This document shows, piece after piece, positions 12,670-23,560 of a stretch of 64,000 nt of DNA. Below the pieces are notes generated by a model, which saw only the letters and a list, made by a program, of their open reading frames with translations, was not told the origin of the DNA and made no database searches. Numbering within the stretch: position 1 is the stretch's first letter; every line of letters starts with the position of its first letter. The translations under genes were made by a program, and so were the position numbers. The stretch is from Paracyclopina nana (taxonomy: Eukaryota; Arthropoda; Copepoda; Cyclopoida; Cyclopettidae): positions 1,302,001 to 1,366,000 of the forward strand of contig JAGUCH010000004.1 of NCBI GenBank assembly GCA_019096065.1. Direction: 5' to 3'.

Positions 12670-13400
12670 GTGCTGAATATTTCGCCACTCCATTCCGCGC
12701 CGTTCTAATTCCGTTCCGCGCGACGTTCTTCTCAGTTCTGCACTAAGACTGCGCGACTCAAGGGTCGATTTCGTTGCTTTTCCAATTCGTTCCGCGCACA
12801 GTGCGACTCTGTTGTGCGCCATTCTAATCTATTCTGCACAGAGCGTGCGCGCCGTTCTTATCAGTTCTGCTCTAAGCCTGCACGACCCAAGAGCCAAACT
12901 CAGTTCTGCGCTAAGACTACGCGACTCTTGAATTCTGTGCCGTTCCAATCCGTTCCGCGCATGCACTGTGTAGCGCGCAAAATAATCTGTTCTGCACAGA
13001 GCGTGCGCGCCGTTCTAAACTTCTAATCAGTTCTGCACAGAGCGTGCGCGACCCAAGAGCCAAACTCAGTTCTGCGCTAAGACTACGCGACTCTTGAGTC
13101 AATTCTGTGCCGTTCCAATCCGTTCCGCGCACTGTGCGACTCCGTTGCGCGCAAAATAATCTGTTCTGCACAGAGCGTGCGCGCCGTTCTAATCAGTTCT
13201 GCACTAAGCCTGAGCGGCTCATAAGTTAATTCCGCGCCGTTCCTACCCGTTCCGCGCACAGTGCGACTCCGTTGCGCGCCATTCTAACCTGTTCTGCTCA
13301 GACCGAGCGCCACTCCATTCCGCGCCGTTCTAATCTGTTCAGAATTGTGCGAAAGTGCTAGTTGCGACTCCGACTCCATTCCGCGCGCCATTCCAAACCA
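12670..13400. repeat. GC-rich complex minisatellite
   Basis: Degenerate repeats of short modules such as CCGTTCCAATCCGTTCCGCG, CAGTTCTGC(A/G)CTAAG, ACAGAGCGTGCGCGCCGTTC and GCGACTC(T/C)GTTGCGCGC alternate over about 730 bp. Larger units recur at spacings of about 170 bp (12941 to 13111) and about 127 bp. Composition is far more GC and CpG rich than the surroundings. No coding sense on either strand. Confidence 0.8.
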
Positions 13401-14947
13401 AGCCTAAACTCATCAGCAATCAATTTTAGTTAAATGTATCAAAGCGTCGAAGATGAATTTTGAATCTTTCTTCAAGGAAACTTTGATCTTACGATACTTG
13501 GGCATGTTTTTCAGACAAGCTTTAAGCTTATTATTCAAGGTGATCTTAAAGTTCTTCCTGCACTTTTGGTGACAAATGCAATTTTTTTCCAGCCAAGTTG
13601 ATACGGGATATAGGGCTTACCCGAAAGGAAAATGACCAGGGGGTAGATCAGAAGAAATGGTTGTTGCATTTTTTTCGGGATTTCCTCTTGAATATGCACG
13701 TTTCTTCATCAACGGAGCGAAAAAGCACCACAATGGTTAGGAGTTGTCTATTCGGGTTTTTTATTAAGCCGCAACTCAGAGGATCAACATTTTTCGCGCA
13801 GAAACGGCCTTTTGCAGCATCATAAGATGCTCAGAGCTTCTTTGCTAGAATTTGCGGCAAATGTGACGAAGGCGAAGCTTTTTCGCAAATTTCCACCTTC
13901 ACTGAAAGAGAAATATATAGCTTTATTTAAGAGGATCTGTCAGATGCGCGCATGGGAGCATTTTTCTTTTCCCCTTCATTTCATGGTAGAAAATTACCAG
14001 GGCGTAGTATTTTTCAAAGGAGCCAAGTTAGCCAGATGCACTCACAATTAAACAGCCATTAATCACTGCATGTTTGAAAAAAAAGCCATCTTTAGATTCT
14101 CTATCTACATCATCATCATCATTTGCCTGAGCTTTCACTCTGACCTGATGTTGGGCAAGAGACAAAAGTTTCCTCCAAATCATCCCAACTTTGCTTTGGG
14201 AGCAAACATTTGCGCACGAACTCTCCTTATGGGACAGGTTAAAAAACAAGAAAAAGGTCATGTAAGCAGAAGAGGGCCTTTTTTTCAATTACAGCAAGAT
14301 AAAGTCGTCCAACTGCAACATTCCACCACGGTGCTAATTCCAAATGTCGAGGAAAAAATGCCCATGTTGGCAAAAATAGCAGCAAGCTTTTGTGTGCTTG
14401 TTTACTTTAAATGCATTTGGCGAGTTTTCTATGCTGTCACGCTGCAAATAAGAGAGCAGCATCAAAAAGTGAAAAGATTATTTGGGAGTTTTCCTCTACA
14501 AATAAGACCAAATGTCTCCTTCTAATGTGGCTTTTTAAAAGCTAGCCCTGCCACTTTCTTAATTGGGTAACTTTGCAGAATATACCCTACTTATATGGTA
14601 GTATTTCGCGGACACCGCCAACTTCAAACTGCAATAAGTGCGACAAAAATAATCCAATGTGGCTTGCAAACCTACTTGCTCTGTCGCCTTTCCTTCTGGA
14701 ATGTTCAGATCGCTAATGGGCACTGTGTGCTGGCTGCTTTATGTATTGTATGCTTCTTTTTTTCACTCCTCAAGAAAAATGGGCACAAACCGTCTTGGAA
14801 GGCCACGACTTCCAAAGGACTGAAGGAAGACTAACAAGAGCCGTCAAACCAATGGAACTACAGTAGCTCAGCGAGAGAGAAAGCTTCTTCTCTTTGCTGC
14901 GAGCTTTTTACGCTCTTCCTTTGAACGCTTGCAAATTATATGCTATA
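13401..14947. other. no gene supported
   Basis: Several open frames (13598-13825, 13812-14051, 14070-14525 plus; 14028-14288 minus) overlap without codon or domain signals. None carries splice sites that extend it in phase. Confidence 0.4.
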
Positions 14948-15397
14948 ATACAGAATGCGGCTCCGAAAATGCAAGCAGTGGGCTGCTCTGAAGAAGTAAA
15001 TAAATGGGCCGAATTGGCTGTAGTGCGGTTGCAATTTCGGATCCGCAACCTGTATGTACAACCTATATATTACTGCTGCTGAAAAATATAATATATAATA
15101 CAGAATGCGGCTCCAAAAATGCAAGCAGTGGGCTGCTCTGAAGAAGTAAATAAATGGGCCGAATTGGCTGTAGCGCAGTTGCAATTTCGGATCCGCAACC
15201 TGTATGTACAACCTATATATTACTGCTGCTGAAAAATATAATATATAATACAGAATGCGGCTCCGAAAATGCAAGCAGTGGGCTGCTCTGAAGAAGTAAA
15301 TAAATGGGCCGAATTGGCTGCAGCGCAGTTGCAATTTTGGATCCGCAACCTGTATGTACAACCTATATGTTACTGCTGCTGAAAAATGTGTGCCACA
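14948..15397. repeat. tandem array: three 150-bp units with the same MITE core
   Basis: Units start at 14948, 15098 and 15248 (period exactly 150). Each has the same roughly 108-bp inverted-repeat core as the array at 11675, followed by a spacer of about 40 bp (GTACAACCTATATATTACTG onwards). Copies differ at only a few positions, so the triplication is recent. The 210-residue minus-strand open frame over it is a by-product of the period being a multiple of three. Confidence 0.9.
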
Positions 15398-15443
15398 TAT
15401 GTTAAATGTGCTGAAATACCATTGAGTCTTTCGCTTATAACTC

Positions 15444-15523
15444 AAACAGGCTGCGGTTCCGAAATTGCATCTGCGCTTTATTTGTTTACTTCTCCACAGC
15501 AATTTCCGAGCCGCATTCTGTAT
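15444..15523. mobile_element. single diverged MITE copy
   Basis: Begins ACAGGCTGCGGTTCCGAAATTG and ends CAATTTCCGAGCCGCATTCTG. These are nearly perfect inverted ends of the family arrayed just upstream, with a shortened interior of about 80 bp in total. Confidence 0.75.
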
Positions 15524-17359
15524 CAATGTACGGCAATTCCATAAAGTGACAGTTTTGAACAGTTGCAAAGTTGAAATTCAAGATTTTGTTGGCAAATTGC
15601 AAATGTCAATAGACAATTGGAGAAATCCTCGCCAGAGCTGATATATGGAGGTGCTAAATGATCGTTTCACTCGCTGCAATTTGGCATTGAAAGGAAGATG
15701 AGCAGCAAAACTGGCTGAAGTGAAGCAGAGCAGAACTGCTGCTCAGTTAACTGGCCATAATTGGGTCTTGCCGCCTGATTTATTGTAGGGCGGTCGTAAA
15801 ACGAGGCCACTGCTGCGTAGCATGGTCGTAATTTAATTGGCCTCAATTAGAATAGTTTGACAGGATTCAATTTTTTCCTCCTCCTTCGCGCATTCCATAT
15901 TGACACATTTCTTATAGCGCGCGCGTTTCCGGTAATTGGACAGCTTGATCATGATTGCCGTAGCAAAAAAGGCCATTGCTGAAGGCCTCATCGCGATTAG
16001 TGGGCCAATCAATGCTTTTTGTTTATCTTCTAAGTGCTGCGCGACTCGTCTGTCAAGAATGCAATTACTACACTTTACTATAAATGGCTTTTTTTGGACG
16101 CCAAAACTTACTGCCTAGCTTGAAAATTGTGAGATATAAAAAAGTAAAATAATGAGCCGCATTATTCCAAGAGACTTGCTAAATGCATTGTTTTTTATGG
16201 CCGAGGGTGCTGCTGGCAAATTGTTCAAGTCACGGCTAATTTTTATTCTTTATGGGTGCGAGTCAAACAAGTTTTTTTATCTACCGTATGAGCATATTGG
16301 CGCCAGAGAGATCAAAGATAGAAAAAACGCCGGTTTTCAGCCCTTCCACTCAAGTGAGTCAACTACTGGTGTATTCCGATGAGCCATTTTTCTAGGTTTC
16401 CCTCACTACTTGGCATGATACTTAATTTGGAAGAAAGCCTCGCAAATGCAGCAAGCCTGTTCATTTATCCACTTTGGATTATGCAAAATGCTCGCCTTAG
16501 GGCTGTCTGTCAAATTGGCAACATAAATTAATCCTTTGTAATGTGATAGGGCATAAAAAGCCGTCATTTAGCAGGGACTATTTAACGTGTTGCCAAATGG
16601 CGCCATCTGGTGGCGGCGGAGGGAAAGAAGCACACTAAAAAAACATGCCCTATTTATCTGCATGTCTATGCAGACTAATAAGGCAAATTGATGAATTGCT
16701 ATTGTGTTATTCCACACTAATTGTTTTGTTTTTCGGCTTCATCATCAAGCATCATTTGTTTGTTGTTGCCAAGAGCTTCTTTTTCATCTCGTCGGGGCTC
16801 CGAGTTATTTCGTCTTGAACGCAAACAGGTTTAGTTTTCTTCGGATCGCCAAAACGGCGAGACCTTCACTATTAAAATAAATCTGCAGAGCAACAGTGCA
16901 AAATTGGACTGCATAATATATACGCATAGATCCAAATTAGATGCGGCACTTTTTAAATGGCCAAATGCATTAGTGGAAAAAATAGTCCATATATACGAAA
17001 ATTGGCGGATTTTGTGCAGTTTTTCCACGAAAGTGGCGATGACATCACACTTGTCATCATGCAATACATGATGGTCTGAATAAGTGAAGAGCGAGAAGAT
17101 CTAATCAAGGCTTGCAGCTGTTGATTATGTGCAGCAATCAGGCACTTTTATGCTGGATTGTCACGCTCAAAATTAAGTAAATATTCGTGGCGTGAGTGAG
17201 TGAATGGTGGAAAAAGTGGACACGCCTGGCTGAGGTTCTCATGTAGCAAAGGGATCACAATTCCGTTTTGGCAGTGCGACATTAATTTGTGGCCGCAGTT
17301 AAACGACCGAAGAACTTTTGATCAATGAGAGACAGTCCAACATCCATTGTTTTGGAACA
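15524..17359. other. noncoding interval upstream of membrane-protein gene
   Basis: No exon supported. It contains a strong CTCF-like motif (16600-16608). The first exon of the downstream gene starts at 17360, so its promoter probably lies near the 3' end of this interval. Confidence 0.4.
16600..16608 (-). promoter_or_regulatory. CTCF-like core motif
   Basis: The minus strand reads CCACCAGATGGCGCCA across this site. This is a close match to the CTCF zinc-finger consensus core (CCASYAGRKGGCRS) known from animals. Binding is inferred from sequence only. Confidence 0.4.
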
Positions 17360-20300
17360 ATGCATTACTATGCTGGCTGCTTTTTGCGAGCGATTGTGGT
17401 CTTTACGCTCATTGGTGGATATAGGCACGACTCTGTCATCACCAAGTGGAGTGACATTGACTGCACCATCCAAATCTTCAGCACCAACTACTTCAAGGTA
17501 CTCAAATTATGTGCAGAAAATAGAGCTGAATTTGGGCTCCATTGCACCAACTTCATTGGGATTTTATAATGGTTTTTAGGAAATGATACAAATCCGAATT
17601 ATCATTTTCCTACCCGTTTTTACTTTATCAAAAGTAATGCCCTGCTCTTGCGTAATGAATGACTGAAAATTGCCTTAAGGTTTTCCGTTTTTTGTGAATC
17701 AGCTGTTGTACGAATGTCAACAAGTTTAGCTTGGCGACGAGCAGCGTTTTTATGGGCGAATTTGACAACTTAGGCCAATTAAAAGCATTTTTTGCTTATT
17801 TTAAGAAACCTTTCTCGAAATTCATTGTTTAAAAATGAAAGTTTAAAATAGATTTCTTGCGAAAATTGTGCTTTTTTAGTGCACCAATAACTCAGATAGG
17901 GATTTGTTGTTTTCAAGTTGACTCAGAGTCGATCTGATTTTCGCATCAGCTGACGATCCATTTTGTGAATTTTCCCTATTCTTGAAGTAGCTTTTGTGCA
18001 TTTTTCTAGTGAGTTTGCACGGGTTCCACATGATCAGGGCATAACTTTGAAATGGAAGCTAGGGAAGTGTCACTTGGATCAACCAGCATGAAAGCTAGTT
18101 TTTGTTTCTCCTATACTTAATAATGGTGTGTATGCCCTACAAACCATATCGCGTTTTCCAGGGTGACACCGTGTTCTCGTGGAGGATCAAAGCCATTCCT
18201 GCAGATCTTCAAAGGCAGGGGAAGCAGCCACCAAGCCAAAAAATCGTACGGGTGAAACAAAGTGGTGTGAAGCCAGGGTCGTTGAAAACGACAGGCTCTT
18301 GCTCGTGGGTTTTATGCTCGCGCCTGCCTCGCAAGAAATGCTCCAAAGTGCCAGGAAATGCCGAATTGCCTCATCAAAGTGAATGGAAATGGGTCAATCA
18401 TGAATTGGCCTTTGTTAGGCTGATGAGGCAAGATGGGAAAAATAACCTGGAGCCTCTGCCATTGATCACCAGGAAAAAACAGGAAGAGGGAAATGAATCG
18501 CAAATCTTCCCAGCAGCAGAAAAAGAAGATGAAAGTTCAATGATGAGCATGCAAATTGGGCTCCATGATGCATCCTCGTCGATGCTGGAAATTGAGGCAA
18601 AAACGAGTCTCCTCAATTTGACTCAAGTTGGCAAAGTTGTGGTGGAGGCTGAAAAATCTGAAAGTGCCCTAGAAGGTCCAGGGGAAGCGAACGAGTCCCT
18701 GGAGAGGCGTAAAAGTGAAACTCCAGAAGCTAAGCTGGAAGAAAATGCCCAAAAGGTCATTGAATATGAAAGTGGCTCGAGTCCAAAATCCCCCAAGGTG
18801 GCCGAAAAAGGAGTGAGTGGGTTTCAAGGCTGGCGTTATAAACTCCAATCCATCTTGGCTGAGCATTTGCGGCGGAAAGATTCCGAGAAGAGCACTTCAG
18901 GCAAATTACTACCTCAAAAGCCGACGACTACGACGTTGATGTCGACAGCAACAAGTCTGCTAGATGCAGCAGCAGAACAAGAGGCCGTTGATGAGGTCGA
19001 AAGGACTCAACTCGACGAGGAGAACAAAGAGGCCTCAACGACCACTGGCACTACAGGCCTCTTATTGCACCTGCCGGTGGTGTCATTGCCAAGGGGAACC
19101 ACCGCTGCAGGTACTTTCCTTAATTGAAACATGATTCATGTGAAAAATCCACAGATACCGTCTGACCGTTCAAAATTGGACGGTGCGGGAATCAAAAGTT
19201 TGTGTTATGAATTCATGAATTTTGAGGCTTAATGGGTATCGTTGGAAAGCTTGAACCTTTGGGCATCTTTTTTGTTTTCTGACAAAATAAAAAATATTAT
19301 CGTGAATTCCGCGTTACAGCAAAAAATAAATGATGCATCAGTATTTTCATGACTATTTTCTGGGTTGCCTTGGGAAAATTGAATTGGCCCGGTTTTTCCT
19401 CTTTAAATTGATTTTTTCTACTTTTACAAAAAAGATGGAAAAAGGCTCAATCTTTCCAACTTTATCATTTAAAAGTCCAGTATTTCTTGTATATGTGACA
19501 AAAAGTTTAGATTACCGTACCGTCCAATTTTGAACGGTCAGACTGTATATGCTTCGTTCCCTGCAAGTTGGGCGTTTTTGGCCAGGATCTGGCTGTTGAG
19601 TTCGTTAGATGGCGCCACTGTGGAGGGGGATGAAGTGCCAGAATGGGATTTTTCTGGTAGTAGTGCTTTTTGGCATTTTTGATGAGCGTTTCTTTAATTG
19701 ATACATGATTAATGAGAAAAATCCAGAGATGCTTTGTTCCCTGCAAGTTGGGCGTTTTTGGCCAGAATCTGGCTATTCAGTTCAAACGCCACGTTAGATG
19801 GCGCCACTGTGGAGGGGGATGAAGTGCCAGAATGGGTAGTAGTGCTTTTTGGCATTTTTGATGAGCGTTTGGCGAAATTAGTTTGCTGAGAGATGATACT
19901 ATTAATTAACAGCGTGTCATTCATTGCATACAATTAAAAGAAGAAGCTAATTAAGGCTCTAATAGGGTGCTCATCTATGCCTCGTTTCCTTAAATCTTAC
20001 GACAGCCTTAAACGAAATGCTTTTAAAAGTTTTCGTACTTAAACACTTCTCGCTCATATGACCAAAAGAGGTCGGAAAAGTGGTCTAATTGAGGCTATGA
20101 AAAGTGAGTAAAAATGATCAGTTCTGAAATAGGAGGCTTAAGTAAAACGTAATTTAACGGAAGGAAAAAATTCCTTGGTAGGTGGACACAGCATAAAATC
20201 ACTATTGACGCAATTCGCCATATTTTTTGAAAAAATGCCTATCATCTCTGCCAATTGCAAATGTACCTTGTACTGCCATTTTTTCGGTGGTGGTGAAGGT

Positions 20301-21143
20301 TATGGCACTTCGGATTTGTCCTTGATCCGCAGCCCAAAAGTTCCACTTGGCCTTAATTATTCAAAGGCCCAGACCACATTTCTATTATGTGGCACTTTCT
20401 CTCTTGAGCCCTATTGCAATCCTCGGGATGCTCAAGTGAGCTAGCGTGGCAATCGGCTTAAATAGTATTGAGGATTTTGGCAGCACCTTCAGCAAAGTTG
20501 AATTCCTCCATTTTCAAATAGTGGTATTATGGTGTGAAAAGAAAAGCTCCGAGAACGAGAAATTGTCTTATTAACGACTACGATGAAAATCTGTCAAAAA
20601 GTTTCGAATTTCAATATCATCCTCCACCACAGACAGTAGTAGTATCTGGAACGAGAGTTCCACTTAAATTGAAACTTGTGACATTTGATTATTTGAGAGG
20701 AAAAAAAAGTCCAGGCAATTTAGAGCATCAATTCCTATATATGTATCCCAGCATGCAATCTTTACAATAGTACTATACAGTAAATACATGCAGTGTTCTA
20801 TATACGTTGAAAGGTCTTTGTTTCCCTGACAGGAAGTCTGCTAATCACAAGAGAGGAAGAAGTTGATGAAAGGCAAACTTTTCCAATGTCTAACAACAAC
20901 AACAACAACTTGGAGCTGCATCCAGACCCTGATCAAGACCAAGAATTAGAGGCCAGCAGCATCACTCCCTTCAGCTTTGGTGTCATCGCTGCAGGTGCAG
21001 CCTTCCTGGCCTTCATGGCCTTTACAACGTTAATGGGGCTGTGCTACAAGAGCTGCAGAAAGAAGGAGACGTTCCGGCCTTTAGCCCAGTTCGACTATAA
21101 TGATGACGAAGATAGGAGTTCTACTGTAGTAGTACTATTATAG
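17360..21143 (+). CDS. unrecognised type I single-pass membrane protein
   Basis: Three exons, 17360-17497, 18162-19110 and 20833-21143, join in phases 0 and 1 into 465 residues. The start ATG opens a signal peptide (MHYYAGCFLRAIVVFTLIGG). The next segment (WSDIDCTIQIFS, then DTVFSWRIKAIP) looks like a beta-strand extracellular region. It is followed by a long low-complexity stretch rich in Glu, Lys, Ser and Thr. Near the C terminus, residues about 411-434 (FGVIAAGAAFLAFMAF onwards) form a transmembrane helix, then a Cys/Lys stop-transfer patch and a short acidic tail (FRPLAQFDYNDDEDRS). Intron 2 is 1.7 kb and carries three kinds of inverted-repeat insertions. I do not recognise the family; further small exons in intron 1 cannot be excluded. 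Confidence 0.6.
19158..19545. mobile_element. mariner-like MITE, 388 bp, in intron
   Basis: The ends are inverted repeats of about 28 bp with one mismatch; their inner part is ACCGTTCAAAATTGGACGGT, and both ends are flanked by TA (19156-19157 and 19546-19547). TA target duplication with such ends is typical of Tc1/mariner-type non-autonomous elements. It lies in intron 2 of the membrane-protein gene and has no coding capacity. Confidence 0.85.
19549..19870. repeat. tandem duplication, two copies about 180 bp apart
   Basis: Copies at 19549-19691 and 19729-19870 share GTTCCCTGCAAGTTGGGCG, GTTAGATGGCGCCACTGTGG and CTTTTTGGCATTTTTGATGA. A diverged relative sits in a dpr intron near 8134-8215. 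Each copy carries an AGATGGCGC motif. Confidence 0.85.
19967..20188. mobile_element. MITE, about 222 bp (GTGTTCATCTAT family)
   Basis: Closely matches 58933-59168 along its length (shared TCATCTATGCCTCGTTT, AATAGGAGGCTTAAGTAAAA, TTTAACGGAAGGAAAAAA). In the better-preserved copy the ends are inverted (GTGTTCATCTAT and ATAGATGAACAC). Noncoding; in intron 2 of the membrane-protein gene. Confidence 0.75.
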
Positions 21144-21570
21144 CAGTAGTCTATATGAACTAAATTGGATTGTTACGACTGTGATAACACTATTTTTTAC
21201 AGGTTGTTTCACATCTCACCCATTACTCTTCTCTCTCTCCACATTCTAAGTAATTCCGTGTCATGTGTACCATACACACTACATGCGTACGTGTGGCTTC
21301 TTCTTTATATGGTATACACTGCGAAATTGCAATTTCCTCCTGAAAAAAAAGTTAGTGCTAAGAGAAATGATTGTGACGCAGACAGACAGACAGGCAGAAA
21401 AACTTTAGTAATTATCTAGTCAGTTTTATGTTTTCATTAAATGTATCGACCAAGCTTATTCTTATTCCGGAGGAGAATTAGGCAGCACCCTGTTTATGTT
21501 ATATGTACTATCATGCAAATTAAGCACTCACAAAAAGTTTTATGTATATTATTGTCGCATAATCGGAGCA
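21144..21570. other. short intergenic region before lipase 1
   Basis: 3' UTR of the membrane-protein gene and promoter of the first lipase. No gene seen; the open frame at 21165-21419 has no support. Confidence 0.4.
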
Positions 21571-23496
21571 ATGGCTCGGTTATTAGCAAACAATAAAGTG
21601 ATTTTCCCGTCCTTGCAATTGCTGCTGTTTGTATCCGCTTTTGTATCGGGAACCGAAGAAATGGAAGAGGACGATTTTCGCAGCCGGCCTCGAAAAGTGG
21701 TGGAATTGATCGAATATTGGGGCTACGAGGCTGAGACGCATCGGATCACGACTGCCGACGGCTACATTTTGACCGTGCACAGAATTCCGCGGCCTTTACA
21801 GCAGCAGCAGCCCAACAATAATAGCAGCAGCAGCAGGCCTATAGCCTTCCTCCTCCATGGCATTTTTGGGACATCTGCGAGGTGGACTTTGGGACCACCT
21901 GACCAAGTAATTTCCCATGTTTCAGAAACTGTATATGCTATAATGTAGTATAGCTTTCCTGGTCAAATGCCAGCATAGATCGCGTGGAGATTTGCAGTAA
22001 AAGTTGGCCTTAGGACCCCTGTATACTTATCATTGCATTGTAGACTAGTTTGTCAAAGGGTCGAAAGCTATGTGTATTGATCATTATATGTCCTGTTTGC
22101 ATGCAGCTCTATATTTGCGTACTGCGGTGAGCCTTACATAAGCTTAAATGAGAATTTATACAATGCAGCCAGAGCTAAACAGGAGATTTTCCCTTTCTTG
22201 ATGCAGTCATTGGCTTTCATTTTGGCTGACAGTGGCTTTGACGTATGGATGGGCAACACGAGAGGAAATTCCTACTCGAGAAATCACACTTGGTAAGTAT
22301 TTGAATTGATCACCCTGTTAAGTCCTACTCAGCTTTTGATGGGACACTCTGCGTACATTAAAAGCTAATACAATGGATACATATCATGAAAAGGCCTGAT
22401 TCCAGCCATTATTTTTCCTCTAGGCTTGATCCTGACATTGATGAGTCTTTCTGGAATTTCGATCTCGAAGCCATCTCAATCGGTGATCTGCCAGCAATTG
22501 TCGACTACATTGTCGAGTCGACGACATCGATTGATGGCCAGAGACTTCCTTTCTTCTATGTTTGTCATTCGATGGGCTGCGCCGAAATCCTGATTTTGCT
22601 CGCGGAAATGCCCGAGTACAACGAGCATTTCGATGCACTTTTCCTCATGGCTCCGCCGGTCTTCATGGGCCACAGCAGGGCTGGCATTTTGTCCGGATTT
22701 GCGGATTTGGCCGAGCAATACATGGGCTATAAAGAGATCAGGAAGGCCAAAAGTGAGCGAGGAATGTTCGCGTCCACGTGCACCTTGGCCTTTTTCTGCA
22801 AACCATTAGCTGCCAAGATGCTCTCGGTGTCAGAGGACCAATTGAATTTTACCATGCTACCAGTCATACTTGACCACGTGAGCCATGGATCGTCATCCAA
22901 GCTCGTTTTCCATTTCTCCCAAGTACCCATTATTATACTTGTACAGATTGTCCCACCGTTTTCGGAGCCTAAAAGGCTTCTAAATTGAGCCTACATTTCT
23001 AGGGCGCAATTTCAGGCAACGCGCTGGGTGCCGTGCACGCGCTGCGCAGGGCGAGCGGAACTGAGCTCGACTCGGAGCCCGATCTGTTCATTACTCCCCG
23101 TTAACAGTGGGACAATCTGCATTATTAATCTTGAGCACTTTTGAAATTGCTTCTTTTACATAGATGATGCAGGGGGAGAACGTTTTCCAAAAGTACGACT
23201 ATGGCGAGGACAACCCACAATTTTACAACGGCTCCGCTTCTCCTCCCCAATTCAACCTGGATAACATATCCGCCCCTATCTACATTTTTTATGGAAATGG
23301 CGACAAATTGATTGCCGCAAAAGATGTGCAAGCCTTGGCAATGTCTTTGCCATCCTCGAGCTTGAAAGCCATCTACGAAGTCGACTATCCAGGGTGGAAT
23401 CACAACGATTTTATCTATGCGATGCAAGCCAAAAAGCTCGTCTACGATAAAATCATACACCACATGAATAACGCGATGAACATATCAACACTATGA
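21571..23496 (+). CDS. secreted acid-lipase-family lipase 1
   Basis: Four exons, 21571-21906, 22207-22292, 22424-22922 and 23164-23496, have consistent phases (0, 2, 0) and encode 417 residues. It belongs to the alpha/beta-hydrolase acid lipase family (lysosomal and gastric lipases, insect lipase 3). An N-terminal hydrophobic segment acts as signal peptide. [20 protein letters not shown] and [11 protein letters not shown] are family hallmarks, and [13 protein letters not shown] is the oxyanion-hole region. The nucleophile elbow reads CHSMGC with Ser near 190; the family norm is GHSMG or GHSQG, so the first Gly is Cys. Asp near 354 (YGNGDKL) and His near 387 (WNHNDF) complete the triad. A MITE sits in intron 3. 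Lipase 2 follows 64 bp downstream. It probably digests neutral lipid outside the cell or in the lysosome. Confidence 0.9.
22944..23119. mobile_element. MITE, TTGTCCCACC family, in lipase 1 intron 3
   Basis: Ends CAGATTGTCCCAC and GTGGGACAATCTG are inverted. The interior shares GAGCCTACATTTCTAGGGC and AGGCAACGCGCTGGGTG with the copies at 47321-47470 and 61176-61362. It inserted into the 241-nt last intron and makes up most of it. Confidence 0.85.
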
Positions 23497-23560
23497 CTTT
23501 ATGTGTACTATGTTATACATTTAAAGATAAGACGCGAAAATAATAACAGTAATAAAAAAG

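Noticed and set aside
13598-14525. Series of open frames on the plus strand
   Set aside because: Overlapping, no splice continuity, no domain, composition like surrounding noncoding DNA.
14936-15568. 210-residue minus-strand open frame
   Set aside because: It runs through a tandem MITE array whose 150-bp period is a multiple of three; the protein is three copies of a translated transposon end.
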